Source: Magnetococcales bacterium
GTDB taxonomy: Bacteria > Pseudomonadota > Magnetococcia > Magnetococcales > JADFWU01
DNA length: 64,000 nucleotides
Reading direction: 5' to 3'
Assembly: GCA_015234045.1 (NCBI GenBank)
Contig: JADFWU010000011.1
Span: forward strand, 17,428 to 81,427
Shown: one piece after another, positions 27,252 through 35,581 of the stretch
Numbering within the stretch: position 1 is the first letter of the stretch
How the letters are laid out: the number at the start of each line of letters is the position of its first letter
Position numbers and translations under genes: made by a program
The notes under the pieces: model-generated
What the model was told of the DNA's origin: nothing
What the model saw: only the letters and a program-made list of their open reading frames with translations
Databases searched by the model: none

Positions 27252-27377
27252 ATGGTTTATGGATTTCAGGCAAAAAAGTGTGTGTTTAAAACGTTACACC
27301 ATATTTTAGCATGAGTCCATCAATCCACTACACGTATAGGGCCACTAACGAGGATGAAACATACCAATTGTGCCCGG

Positions 27378-27527
27378 TCAATACATCGGCCTAGTTAACA
27401 AAATAAACACTGCAAACAATGCACTAGCCACAACTCCAATGGCAGCAATGTATAGCATGAATGCAAATGGGTGAGACGCCAGGTAGGCATCCTTTTCGTC
27501 TTTGGATGGAAAATGATAATGGGACAT
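27378..27527 (-). CDS. Small single-helix membrane protein, 49 residues
   Basis: A short frame with a very strong ribosome site (AAGGAGGAGCG 5 nt before ATG). The sequence begins MSHYHFPSKDEKDAYLASH, then has one membrane helix (about 22-44) and ends LTRPMY. I do not recognise it; the layout of a His/charged N-terminus plus one helix is common among small subunits of respiratory complexes. It is transcribed away from the DUF2202 gene, with a perfect inverted repeat between them, so the two may share control. Confidence 0.65.
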   Translation of the reverse strand: MSHYHFPSKDEKDAYLASHPFAFMLYIAAIGVVASALFAVFILLTRPMY

Positions 27528-27584
27528 GATCGCTCCTCCTTGTTACTTTTGGACAGTATGTTCCATTATTTAGTTTCCAGGCCA

Positions 27585-27626
27585 GAGTCAAACTATTTAT
27601 ATTTATTACTATAAATAGTTTGACTC
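27585..27626. promoter_or_regulatory. Perfect 17-bp inverted repeat between divergent genes
   Basis: Arms gagtcaaactatttata (27585-27601) and its exact reverse complement (27610-27626) flank an 8-nt loop. It lies 58 bp upstream of the 49-residue gene and 22 bp upstream of the DUF2202 gene, which diverge. As no gene ends here it is not a terminator. It could be an operator for a dimeric regulator or a hairpin at the 5' end of the transcripts. Confidence 0.8.
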
Positions 27627-27647
27627 TCAGGCTATGATTCTATTGCT

Positions 27648-28475
27648 GTGACACATTTCAATTCTGGAGCCAGATCTGTGAAAGATAAATTGCAAGATTA
27701 TGATGTCATTGAGATTCATGAAGACAAGCCCACACGTCAGTCACGCCCTTCATCATGCCATAGACATCCAGATCAGGGACAAAAACTACTGATTGGAGCA
27801 ACCATCGCTGTTGCCATAATCGCACTGGCGCTCTCCTTTCTTGACATCCAAAAGGATGACAGTAAGGCACCCGCACCAAACGTCATCATCCCCACGACCA
27901 TGCTCCAGCCCGTTGCCATGCCCATGGCCAACCAAGTCACCCCCCCTTCTGAAACAGACAAAACCCACCTTCTCTACATGCGTGAAGAGGAAAAACTGGC
28001 GCGGGATGTCTATCAACAACTTTTTCAACACTGGAAACTCACCCTATTCAGCAGTATCGCACGCGCTGAACAGAGACACATGAATGCTGTCGGCCAACTG
28101 ATCACCCGTTTCAGCCTGCCTGATCCGGTCGGTACCAACGGCATCGGCGTTTTCCAACATCAAAAACTCGCTACACTCTATTCGGATCTGATGGCCCGCG
28201 GAAAACGCTCCATTACTGAGGCATTACGCGTCGGCGCTCTTATCGAAGAGATCGACATCCTGGATTTGGAAGCAGGCCTGAAGACCACAAACCAGCCTGA
28301 TATTCAACGGGTGTTCCGAAATATTCAACGTGGCTCCACCAATCATTTGCGGACCTTTGCCCATGGTCTTGAGTTACGTGGTGAAATCTATCAGCCCATC
28401 AAACTCACGAAAGATTCATTCAATGCCATTCTTCACAGTCCAACAGATACTGGATTCTTTGCAAACGGTCAGTAA
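27648..28475 (+). CDS. Membrane-anchored DUF2202 ferritin-like protein
   Basis: 275 residues from a GTG start; GTG 27678 (VKDKLQDY) is an alternative start. After a hydrophilic N-terminus there is one membrane helix (about 47-66), a short Pro-rich linker, and a DUF2202 domain at about 105-265. The domain shows the helix motifs expected of a ferritin-like four-helix bundle: EEEKLARDVY, RAEQRHMNAV, LIEEIDILDLE and STNHLRTFAHGLE. The repeated Glu and ExxH patterns are likely metal ligands. By family knowledge the domain is ferritin-like but its activity is not well defined. The bundle should face the periplasm. Its place between the mam cluster and feoAB suggests an iron or oxygen-related role, which is inference. 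Confidence 0.85.
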   Translation: MTHFNSGARSVKDKLQDYDVIEIHEDKPTRQSRPSSCHRHPDQGQKLLIGATIAVAIIALALSFLDIQKDDSKAPAPNVIIPTTMLQPVAMPMANQVTPPSETDKTHLLYMREEEKLARDVYQQLFQHWKLTLFSSIARAEQRHMNAVGQLITRFSLPDPVGTNGIGVFQHQKLATLYSDLMARGKRSITEALRVGALIEEIDILDLEAGLKTTNQPDIQRVFRNIQRGSTNHLRTFAHGLELRGEIYQPIKLTKDSFNAILHSPTDTGFFANGQ

Positions 28476-28558
28476 AAGAGCCCCACTTCTTTTAACTTCA
28501 AAGACGCGTCGTCTTTTTAACAAGGCAAGCCACCAAATTATCATTTTGAGGTCTAATC

Positions 28559-29389
28559 ATGGGTGCAAAACTAGATATCAATGTCGCTAGAATGATTCAC
28601 CTAAATTGGGAGTTGGATCTTGAAGCCTTGATTGAAAAACGACAGCCCATCGAAAACCTTACCTCCTATCAAGATTGCGACCTTGGACTGTGGCTTCATG
28701 GTGACGGGCTACACACCCTCGGCTCATTCAGTGCCATCCGACAGCTTGTCATGGTTCATAAACGCTTTCATGAAACTGTCGATAGCGTGGCAAAAATGAC
28801 GTCGGACCATGACAAACGTGAAGGACTCTCTGAAGTGCGTACCCTTAGCCGAGAGGTGATCTATCTACTGACTCAAGCTGAAATGGAATACCTCAATGCC
28901 CATGATCAAGGTATCGGTTTGAACCAGCCAATGTTCAAGCTCTGGGACCGTTTATTTGGCAGACGTGAAGAGAAAATGACCCAACAGGCAATGCTCGACG
29001 TCAGTCATGCCCGCCTACTCCATCTCAAATGGGTTCAAAGCATGCCCCAAGCTTTTCGCAATCATGGACACGGCATGAACCTGGATACTGCAGAACTCTG
29101 CTCTCTCGGCGTTTGGATTCATGCGGTTGGCCTTAAGAAATACGGTCAAATTCAAGAGATTAACCAGCTAGATGAGACCCACCAGGCATTTCACGAATAT
29201 ACCGCAAACACACTGACTGCCCTGCGCAATAAGCAGGATAGTGCAGCCACCCACACCTTCGCAGAGGTCCATCGTCTTAGCCGTGAAATCATCTACCTGC
29301 TGTCATTAGTAGAATATAAACTGCTTGATTCCAGCGCCGTCAAACGCACCAAAACGATTTTGCCGTTCTTTTGGAAAAAATCAGGTTAA
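28559..29389 (+). CDS. Protein made of two CZB (chemoreceptor zinc-binding) domains
   Basis: 276 residues; ATG with GAGG upstream. There is no receptor, kinase or cyclase part: the protein consists of two CZB domains, about 8-130 and 142-262. Each has the His-x5-8-W start (HLNWELDLEAL; HLKWVQSMPQAF), the Cys of the zinc site in CDLGLWLHG and CSLGVWIHA, and the closing HxxFH (HKRFHETV; HQAFHEYT). By family knowledge CZB domains sense zinc or oxidants such as hypochlorous acid through the Zn-Cys core and are normally fused to chemoreceptors or diguanylate cyclases. A free-standing tandem form probably acts in trans. It follows the DUF2202 gene by 83 bp, on the same strand. Confidence 0.88.
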   Translation: MGAKLDINVARMIHLNWELDLEALIEKRQPIENLTSYQDCDLGLWLHGDGLHTLGSFSAIRQLVMVHKRFHETVDSVAKMTSDHDKREGLSEVRTLSREVIYLLTQAEMEYLNAHDQGIGLNQPMFKLWDRLFGRREEKMTQQAMLDVSHARLLHLKWVQSMPQAFRNHGHGMNLDTAELCSLGVWIHAVGLKKYGQIQEINQLDETHQAFHEYTANTLTALRNKQDSAATHTFAEVHRLSREIIYLLSLVEYKLLDSSAVKRTKTILPFFWKKSG

Positions 29390-29698
29390 TCCATGCGTAT
29401 TGGAAAAGCACACCCATAGCCTTTTTCAACGTCTTAACAAGAAAATATGAATTCTACACTCTCAACCTAATCAATAAGTTGCTGTGTTATGATTTTGCAA
29501 AAACATGCCTGTTTTGTATCCCGTTTTGCTATTAACGAGCTGTTATTTTAAGGAAACACGGGAACTGGTCATAAGGCGCCTTCCTTACTGCTGTAACGAA
29601 CAAAGAATCTTGAAATGCAGATCAATTTTTTATAAAGTAGTTCAGCATTAATTGGTATTTATTCTTATTATCATTTGTATTCATATAAGAGCCGCATA
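29390..29698 (+). promoter_or_regulatory. feoAB upstream region with possible promoter and Fur box
   Basis: No gene is visible. At about 29659-29680 the sequence ttattcttattatcatttgtat resembles the AT-rich 7-1-7 Fur operator (half TTATCATT present). Upstream, TTGAAA near 29610 and TAAAGT about 17 bp later could be -35 and -10 elements. Iron control of feoAB is usual in bacteria, so a Fur site is expected here. The match is partial and judged by eye. Confidence 0.4.
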
Positions 29699-29977
29699 AT
29701 GAAAACATGGAAGAAAAAAACACTCCACAAAGCAAAAAAGCGTGGTGATAACGTGACTCTTGCCGACCTGAAACAGGGTGAAAAAGCCCTTATTATGGAC
29801 CTCAAAGTAGACAATAGCGACGCCAGCCGACTGGTTGCCCTTGGTATTGTCAAAGGTGCAGAGGTTGCTTTGGATAAAAAAGCGCCCATGGGCGATCCGC
29901 GCATTTACTCGGTGGTAGGCTACCGACTGGCTCTACGCAATGACATTGCACAACGGATTGTTGTTGCGCCCTTTTGA
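29699..29977 (+). CDS. feoA: FeoA, SH3-like regulator of ferrous iron uptake
   Basis: 92 residues from ATG 29699; an upstream TTG at 29675 is less likely. A very basic N-terminus of about 22 residues (KTWKKKTLHKAKKRG) precedes the SH3-like FeoA domain with LADLKQGEKA, RLVALGIVKGAEV and the closing YRLALRNDIAQRIVV. By family knowledge FeoA binds the cytoplasmic side of FeoB and is needed for Fe(II) import. It precedes feoB by 55 bp. The Lys-rich extension is longer than in E. coli FeoA. Confidence 0.92.
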   Translation: MKTWKKKTLHKAKKRGDNVTLADLKQGEKALIMDLKVDNSDASRLVALGIVKGAEVALDKKAPMGDPRIYSVVGYRLALRNDIAQRIVVAPF

Positions 29978-30032
29978 GACCTGCCGCATCGCCAATGCAT
30001 ACTCTTTGACACCACTGTTTTGAGGATCCTGG

Positions 30033-32174
30033 ATGTCCGACGCTCCCCGTATAATTACCGTGGCTTTGGTCGGCAACCCCAACTGCGGCAAGACAACGCT
30101 ATTCAACAAACTAGCCGATACAAATGCCACCGTTGGCAACTATCCTCGGGTTACGGTAGAGCTTCAGGAAAAACATTTTGAACACAACGGCTGGCGAATA
30201 TGCTTGGTGGACCTGCCTGGAATATACTCGCTCACTTCAAAATCACCGGATGAGCAGATCAGCCGAGAGTTTCTGCGCGAAGAGCAGGCGGATGTACTGC
30301 TTAACATCCTGGACGCTGCCAATCTCGAAAGATCACTTTTTCTGACGACCCAACTACTGGAATTGGGACAATCCACAGTCTTCGCATTCAATATGATTGA
30401 CGAAGCAAAAAAACAGGGTATCAGCCTGGCCTTGGATGATTTATCTTCCATGTTAGGTGGACCCGCAATTCAAACCGCGGCTGTTAAGGGCAAAGGATTA
30501 GATCTCTTACTGGATGCAGTCATCGCCCAGGCCCAAATTCCCCATGAAGAGATTGTCACCACGCCCATTTCCTACGATACCCATCTTGAATCATCTGTGG
30601 TCAAAATTCAGGATATGGTCCATAAGCTATACCCCGATACTCTAGATCACCACCAGACCCGTTGGTTAGCTATCAAGTTAATGGAAGGAGATGACGCTCT
30701 TCAGGGTTACGACAATGATTACAGCCATATCATAGAGATGGTTCGCCGTGAACGTTATGATTTGGAGCGTAGCCATGGCGACAGCTGTGAGACCATGTTT
30801 GCTCATGCCCGCTTTGGCTTTATTCATGGGCTACTTTCAGAAGTTCGAACTGTCTCCATTGATCCCTTAAAACATTTTGAGCTGACAAGCAAAATCGATA
30901 GCCTGTTGCTCCATCGTTTATTAGGATTACCGCTGTTTCTACTCATCATGTGGACAATGTTCAAGGCCACATTCTCCCTGGGTAACATACCCGCAGGTTG
31001 GATTGAACACGGTGTGGAATGGATTACTGACCATATCAGCGCCCTTATGTCCAAAGGACTGCTGCATGATCTACTGATTGATGGCATTTTTGCCGGCATG
31101 GGCGCTGTGGTGGTTTTCCTGCCCTATATATTGATTTTATTCTTTTTTATTGCTCTCTTTAGCGAAACAGGCTACCTCGCCCGCTCCTCTTTTCTCCTGG
31201 ATCGGATGATGCATACTTTCGGACTGCACGGAAAAGCATTTATCCCATTGGTCATGGGTTTTGGCTGCAATGTTCCAGCTGTCATGGCAAGTCGCACCAT
31301 CGAAAGCCCCAAAGCACGCCTGATTGCCATATTGATCAACCCGTTCATGTCTTGTGCACAACGATTGCCTGCGTTTATCCTATTTAGTGGTGCTTTTTTT
31401 GCCGAATATGCAGGACAAGCCATTTTTTCCATGTATATGATCAGCATCGTCACTGCCATGGGAGCCGCAGTAATCCTCAGCCGATTCGTCATTCGTGGTG
31501 GTACAGAATCCTTTGTCATGGAGCTGCCGCCCTACCGCGTGCCAAGCATAGACTCCATCCTGTTTCACATGTGGGAAAAAGCCTACGACTTCGTTCGCAT
31601 GGTAGGCGGGGTCATCGTCATTGGCTCCATTCTGATCTGGTTCCTGCAGGCATTTCCTCAGGAGATCGACTACAGCCAGGATTATCAACAGGCGATCACC
31701 CGGATTGAAGCACAATCCGAAAGCGCCCAGCGGAATGAGTCCCTCACCAATCTGCGCACCCAACAAGAGTTGGAACGCATGTCCAAAAGCTATCTGGGCC
31801 AGGCAGGTCAAGCCATCAGCCCAATCTTTGCTCCCTTGGGTTTTGACTGGAAAGATACCGTAGCCATCGTCTCAGGATTCTTTGCCAAAGAGGTGGTGGT
31901 AGCCAGTTATGCCGTGCTCTATACAAATAACGCAGATGAAAGCGGTAATGCGTCAGAAGGACTCCGTAACGCTCTTTCCCAGGCCATGACCCCAGTCACA
32001 GCCTTTGCCATGATGGTATTTCTACTCCTGTATGCACCGTGTCTCTCCACTGTGGCTGCCATCAAAAGGGAAACCAAAAGCTGGGGATGGGCAGGATTCT
32101 CCATTCTGTTCTCTCTATCTATCGCCTATCTTCTGGCCTTCGCTGTCGTCACTGTAGGTCACTGGATCATATAG
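30033..32174 (+). CDS. feoB: FeoB, ferrous iron transporter with G domain
   Basis: 713 residues. Cytoplasmic GTPase domain at the N-terminus with G1 GNPNCGKTTLFN near residue 14, G3 DLPGIYSL near 60 and G4 NMID near 125; then the NFeoB helical domain; then the membrane part from about 285 with two gate regions (FGCNVPAVMASRTIE and the later GFFAKEVVVASYAVLY). These match FeoB across bacteria. It imports Fe(II) across the inner membrane. Magnetotactic bacteria need high iron flux, and feoB copies are linked to magnetosome islands in some species; the short distance to the mam cluster here fits that. No feoC follows. Confidence 0.96.
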   Translation: MSDAPRIITVALVGNPNCGKTTLFNKLADTNATVGNYPRVTVELQEKHFEHNGWRICLVDLPGIYSLTSKSPDEQISREFLREEQADVLLNILDAANLERSLFLTTQLLELGQSTVFAFNMIDEAKKQGISLALDDLSSMLGGPAIQTAAVKGKGLDLLLDAVIAQAQIPHEEIVTTPISYDTHLESSVVKIQDMVHKLYPDTLDHHQTRWLAIKLMEGDDALQGYDNDYSHIIEMVRRERYDLERSHGDSCETMFAHARFGFIHGLLSEVRTVSIDPLKHFELTSKIDSLLLHRLLGLPLFLLIMWTMFKATFSLGNIPAGWIEHGVEWITDHISALMSKGLLHDLLIDGIFAGMGAVVVFLPYILILFFFIALFSETGYLARSSFLLDRMMHTFGLHGKAFIPLVMGFGCNVPAVMASRTIESPKARLIAILINPFMSCAQRLPAFILFSGAFFAEYAGQAIFSMYMISIVTAMGAAVILSRFVIRGGTESFVMELPPYRVPSIDSILFHMWEKAYDFVRMVGGVIVIGSILIWFLQAFPQEIDYSQDYQQAITRIEAQSESAQRNESLTNLRTQQELERMSKSYLGQAGQAISPIFAPLGFDWKDTVAIVSGFFAKEVVVASYAVLYTNNADESGNASEGLRNALSQAMTPVTAFAMMVFLLLYAPCLSTVAAIKRETKSWGWAGFSILFSLSIAYLLAFAVVTVGHWII

Positions 32175-32301
32175 TAGGGTGGTCAGGATATTTCAGTTTG
32201 AAATATATAAACACAGCTCTGTTCAAAATGAGACAGCTATTGTCAATTTGAGTGGAGGTCCTGGTAATATTTTTGCGCCGCTTTTGATATGCGAATCAGA
32301 G

Positions 32302-32823
32302 CTACCGACCATTTAATACTGTTCCAAACTTAGTGAAACACTGTTTAAACCAAGCCATCAACGCCTCCTTCTCTTTCTTATTTGACAATAAAACGAGAAC
32401 ATTAACGAATGACCTATTAGGACTTATATTAAAATGTATTGTATGATTGAAATAAACTAGAGACATTATTTCAGGGAACAGTAAGTTGCTCCATTTGCAA
32501 ACAGAAGATGGAGAGGGCAGCAGTATCAATATTGTATTATCATCGCCTTGATCTATTGTGTTTAGGCTTTTCTCTACCCAAGGCAATATTAATGAATAAG
32601 GCGGATTCAAAAATATTGTTCTATATTTTGTCCAATCCCTATCAAGCCCATCATCAAGAACATTGAACTCAACTTGTGCATACTTTTCCTTGCTATCACT
32701 ATATATTGGAATACATGGATCTAAATCTATATGACCATTATAAAACCCAGATATTTCATCTAAAATATATTTTGGAGTTTTGAATTGATTTTCATAATTT
32801 CTTCTTGTTTTCGTTGAAATCAT
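32302..32823 (-). CDS. Dam-family DNA N6-adenine methyltransferase (phage type)
   Basis: 173 residues. The N-terminal FKTPKYILDEIS and HIDLDPC, then the catalytic motif FLNPPYS near residue 93, match the small phage-type Dam methylases that act on adenine (NPPY is the motif IV form). The central region is consistent with the S-adenosylmethionine fold; no restriction enzyme is adjacent. Base composition is more AT-rich than the flanking housekeeping genes, which supports acquisition with a mobile element. Its ATG overlaps a stop codon ending an upstream IS630 remnant (ATGA), so it has lost any native upstream region. Probable phage origin. Confidence 0.82.
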   Translation of the reverse strand: MISTKTRRNYENQFKTPKYILDEISGFYNGHIDLDPCIPIYSDSKEKYAQVEFNVLDDGLDRDWTKYRTIFLNPPYSLILPWVEKSLNTIDQGDDNTILILLPSPSSVCKWSNLLFPEIMSLVYFNHTIHFNISPNRSFVNVLVLLSNKKEKEALMAWFKQCFTKFGTVLNGR

Positions 32824-32825
32824 AT

Positions 32826-33412
32826 TTCAACTCCATTATCAAGAATATTGCCAGCTCGAAATACTGGTGGATTATAACCCAAATCAAAAGCAACAGGAGC
32901 CAACCATTCTCTTCGCCGTTGAGCCATGATTAAGTTGGTTCGTTTACGCTTACTTCCAGAGACCTATCCATAGACTTTTTTTCCTTCTCGGTGCCCAGAC
33001 ACTCCCTAGATTCACCTCTTCTTCAAATCCACTTTCATCAAAGTAAACATTATATTTCTTTGCCATATAGCAATATCGACGCAGCTTAGATAAATAGCCC
33101 TCTCTTTTATTGTGTTTTTTTCGCCCCCCCATCTTCTTCAGCGCAGCGCTGATTGTGCTCATATGTACGCAAAAGTGCGCCGCCGGTTCTCGCTGCAAGG
33201 CGCCTAGGAAAGCATCTACATGGGCTGCAAACTCTTTCTTGTTGAGCTTACGATCACAATTTTCCGAGCTGTTGGTTCCAGGTTTGACCGGTTAAGCCAA
33301 TTGTAGATAGTTGCCCGACTGAGTTTAAATAAGACCGCAGCATATGTCTTGCGCCCGCCTGCATCAACGAAGTCTATTACACGTTCTCATAGTTCAATAT
33401 CGTAGCTAATAA
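32826..33412 (-). pseudogene. IS630-family transposase remnant
   Basis: Pieces of an IS630 transposase can be read in several frames. The N-terminal helix-turn-helix part (GGRKTYAAVLFKLSRATIYNWLNR) has an in-frame TGA near 33392. The middle has AALKKMGGRKKHNKREGY and the first catalytic Asp in YFDESGFEEE. The C-terminal piece RTNLIMAQRRREWLAPV lies in another frame. The second half of the DDE domain is lost and the sequence runs into the methylase gene. The element is dead through nonsense, frameshift and truncation. Confidence 0.8.
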
Positions 33413-33459
33413 TGCAATATTATAGCATGTCTAGCTCTAAATTTGACCTACTATAGCGT

Positions 33460-33645
33460 TCCAGGATGTTGTGCATCTGGTGGGAATCATTGTTCAACAC
33501 TGCGGCCTGCCAGAACATGAAAGCGCCCGCAAAAAAGCTGATATGCCGTCTGATGATCCACTGGTCAATGCATTGGTCAGAGCGTGCCATTGGGACAAGA
33601 TGTTGGATAATGTGAAAAGCGAACTTTCATGGGGATATGACTGAG
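33460..33645 (+). pseudogene. Fragment of an unidentified gene
   Basis: An open frame with no start codon context encodes about 61 residues (FQDVVHLVGIIVQHCGLPEH near its start, ending SELSWGYD). It begins right after the IS630 remnant and looks like the 3' end of a gene cut by that element. I do not recognise the family. Confidence 0.35.
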
Positions 33646-33665
33646 CTATACCCGTTAAGAGGTGT

Positions 33666-34422
33666 TCATTTTTGCTCGCTCTTACGTACCAAAGCCGAGA
33701 TTACTGGCATATAAAGAGGGTCGCGCAACTCCAAACCAATCCCACTATTTCCGTCTATACGGTTTACCACACATGCACGGGGCTTATCATCAGATAATGG
33801 CAGGAGATGAATAATGCCTTTATCATGAACTTTTATCCATTTTGGCAAGGGGGGGGGGGAAATCAATAAACAATCCTTGTTCTCCAGCATCATGAAGTAA
33901 TCCAGTAATTCCTTTCTTTCCTGAAAATTCTATCAACGCCCGCCCTTCAAGTCTGATTCTTGGTGCTCTTGAGTTTATTTCGTCAGGGTTTGATGCCATG
34001 TAACGCCGTGATTTTCTGTCAACGACCAAAATATGATTGCACAACCATTCTATAAGAACGTCGAACATTTTTTGCGCTATTTGACAGGCTTTTAAATGGT
34101 CGCTTACAAAGACTTTTTCACGCAATATTGCGCTGTCTTTTTGAAATCTTCGATGGGCGAGAATATGACTATTTAAATTCGGGTTTTTGTTTTTCCTCAT
34201 AAGAGCTTCTTCAAAACCAAGGTGTTCACTGACAAAGGCTTCAAGCTCTAAAACGCTCACTTCAATTTCGGTTTGGTTTGCTCCGCCTTGGATTTGCTCT
34301 AACATCCCGGTAGCTAGTCGAAACAGCTTCTCATGCTGTTGATCTATTGAACTTATCCCAAGCTTCAAATCTTGATCGAAATCTAACTTGGCACCGCCAT
34401 AGTCTATTGTCAGATGAGACAT
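33666..34422 (-). pseudogene. Hemerythrin-PilZ protein, frame interrupted at an 11-G run
   Basis: ATG 34422 has AAAGGAAAG upstream. Residues 5-140 form a bacteriohemerythrin domain with the di-iron ligand pattern (H in DQQHEKLF, HLGFEE, HILAHRRF, CNHILVVD). A PilZ domain follows, starting at RRYMASNPDE and continuing with a G-rich strand. At 33849-33859 a run of 11 G (C on the coding strand) shifts the frame so that translation stops 12 codons later. With 10 C the frame continues into PKWIKVHDKGI and a normal PilZ end at 33666. It may be a phase-variable gene, a real mutation or a sequencing error. Known hemerythrins bind O2; PilZ domains bind c-di-GMP, though the RxxxR motif is only partly visible (RKSRR). 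Confidence 0.75.
33849..33859. repeat. Mononucleotide run of 11 G
   Basis: The longest G run in the window, placed inside the hemerythrin-PilZ reading frame. One base less would restore a full-length protein of about 251 residues. Runs of this length are prone to slipped-strand changes in cells and to base-calling errors in sequencing. Confidence 0.9.
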
Positions 34423-34549
34423 AAGCTTTCCTTTGTTCAGAAACAAGGACATCAATCAGTCATAGTACCCCATCTGTATACTTCACTGCACAGACTTGAA
34501 TGATGAATCCCTCTCTAACGTATGCAACTGTAGATAGTCTGATGGCTAA

Positions 34550-34807
34550 GTGAATAATCATTTCCCACAAGCGGCATTAAGGGAAGTGAAATGGTTCTAC
34601 CTGAATATCGGGCTGAAAAGAATCATGCAACCTCTTGCCCACACCCTGCGTCTCAACAGTCTGGCTCCGGATATTGTCGAGGCGACCCTGTATGGTAAAA
34701 AACCGGAGGCCTTGACTCTGAAGGTGTTGAGGAAGCCGACTCCTCTGGCTTACTGTAAGCAGCGGGAGTTTTATGGAAAGAACAATCCATTGATTAATAT
34801 CATATAA
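34550..34807 (+). pseudogene. C-terminal remnant of a large serine recombinase
   Basis: The 85-residue frame contains LAHTLRLNSLAPDIVEATLYGK followed by PEALTLKVL, which resembles the conserved tail of resolvase/invertase-type site-specific recombinases ('LAPDIVEAILDGRQPxxLTL'). The catalytic serine domain and the zinc-ribbon part are missing. The first 20 residues do not match the family. Considered a decayed mobile-element remnant. Confidence 0.5.
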
Positions 34808-34843
34808 TCCCAACCACTCTGGAAATCTGACCTGACTATATAC

Positions 34844-34872
34844 TATAATTCCTCCTTTTTCCCTGAAGGAGT
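34844..34872 (+). promoter_or_regulatory. Cold shock gene -10 box and ribosome site
   Basis: A perfect TATAAT lies at 34844-34849 and AAGGAG at about 34864-34870, roughly 12 nt before the ATG. No strong -35 box is visible. Confidence 0.45.
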
Positions 34873-34881
34873 TTGCACATC

Positions 34882-35094
34882 ATGTCAGAACGCGAAACCG
34901 GCACCGTCAAATGGTTCAACGATGAAAAAGGCTTTGGATTCATTCAACGTGACTCAGGCCAAGGCGATGCCTTTGTTCACCATTCCGCTATTTCCGGCAG
35001 TGGCTTTAAATCCCTCTCTGAAGATCAGAAAGTTGAGTTCGGAGTTGAGGCTGGACCAAAAGGACCGGCTGCTAAAGATGTAGTTGCTATCTAA
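34882..35094 (+). CDS. CspA-family cold shock protein
   Basis: 70 residues, a single cold shock domain. RNP1 (KGFGFIQ) and RNP2 (DAFVHHSAI) are intact, and [15 protein letters not shown] opens the domain. By family knowledge these small beta-barrel proteins bind single-stranded nucleic acid and act as RNA chaperones. ATG 34882 is preceded by AAGGAG. The gene stands alone with its own -10 box and terminator in the middle of mobile-element remnants. Confidence 0.95.
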   Translation: MSERETGTVKWFNDEKGFGFIQRDSGQGDAFVHHSAISGSGFKSLSEDQKVEFGVEAGPKGPAAKDVVAI

Positions 35095-35123
35095 ACCGCA
35101 CCCAGCAAGTTGATTCCATCAAG

Positions 35124-35150
35124 GCCATCCTACTCAGGGTGGCTTTTTTG
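35124..35150 (+). terminator. Rho-independent terminator of the cold shock gene
   Basis: gccatcc (35124-35130) pairs with gggtggc (35137-35143, one G-T pair) across a 6-nt loop and is followed by six T. Confidence 0.85.
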
Positions 35151-35160
35151 GTTTCTCTGG

Positions 35161-35358
35161 TCAGTCCGTCACCGCAATGTCCTGCAACACCTCACCACTC
35201 ACAGCAAACCCGGTTACACTGCCTTCAATTGATGTGAAGTCGCCATCATTATCGACCTGGATATCATAGGTCTGATCGGTGTCGAGACCATCAACCGTAT
35301 AGGCTCCGGACTGATCCGCTACGACGGCGTTGATGAAGTTGTCATCGACAAAGATCAT
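35161..35358 (-). pseudogene. 3' remnant of a Ca-binding or surface-repeat protein
   Basis: About 65 residues containing DQSGAYTVDGLDTDQTYDI and DNDGDFTSIEG, resembling beta-sandwich (Cna-B/SdrD-like) repeats of surface proteins. It is cut at its 5' side by the integrase fragment on the other strand. Not functional by itself. Confidence 0.4.
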
Positions 35359-35374
35359 GGTGTTGCAGCGTTCT

Positions 35375-35570
35375 GGTCGTCGCCCAGAACTCACTCCTTT
35401 CGACCGTCTCCTATGGATACTTCTCGCCAAGTTCTGGGATGGCTGGGAAGGTAGCCTGGAAATCATCCAGCCAGATACCGTGAAACAAATGGAAGCAGAA
35501 GGACTGGCTCGCCATCATCACCGAGAAACATTGGAAGAACCTGGGCGGACGACCTCAGATACAAAGTGTC
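35375..35570 (+). pseudogene. Integrase/transposase (IS481/IS3-type) N-terminal fragment
   Basis: GRRPELTPFDRLLWILLAKF followed by W..SLEIIQPDTV matches the start of rve-type integrases that read 'RRPRLTxxDRLFWVLLSRxW..W..AL.IVQPDTVxxWHR'. After the PDTV the frame shifts and no DDE domain follows. A dead fragment. Confidence 0.6.
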
Positions 35571-35581
35571 TGATTTTGTGA

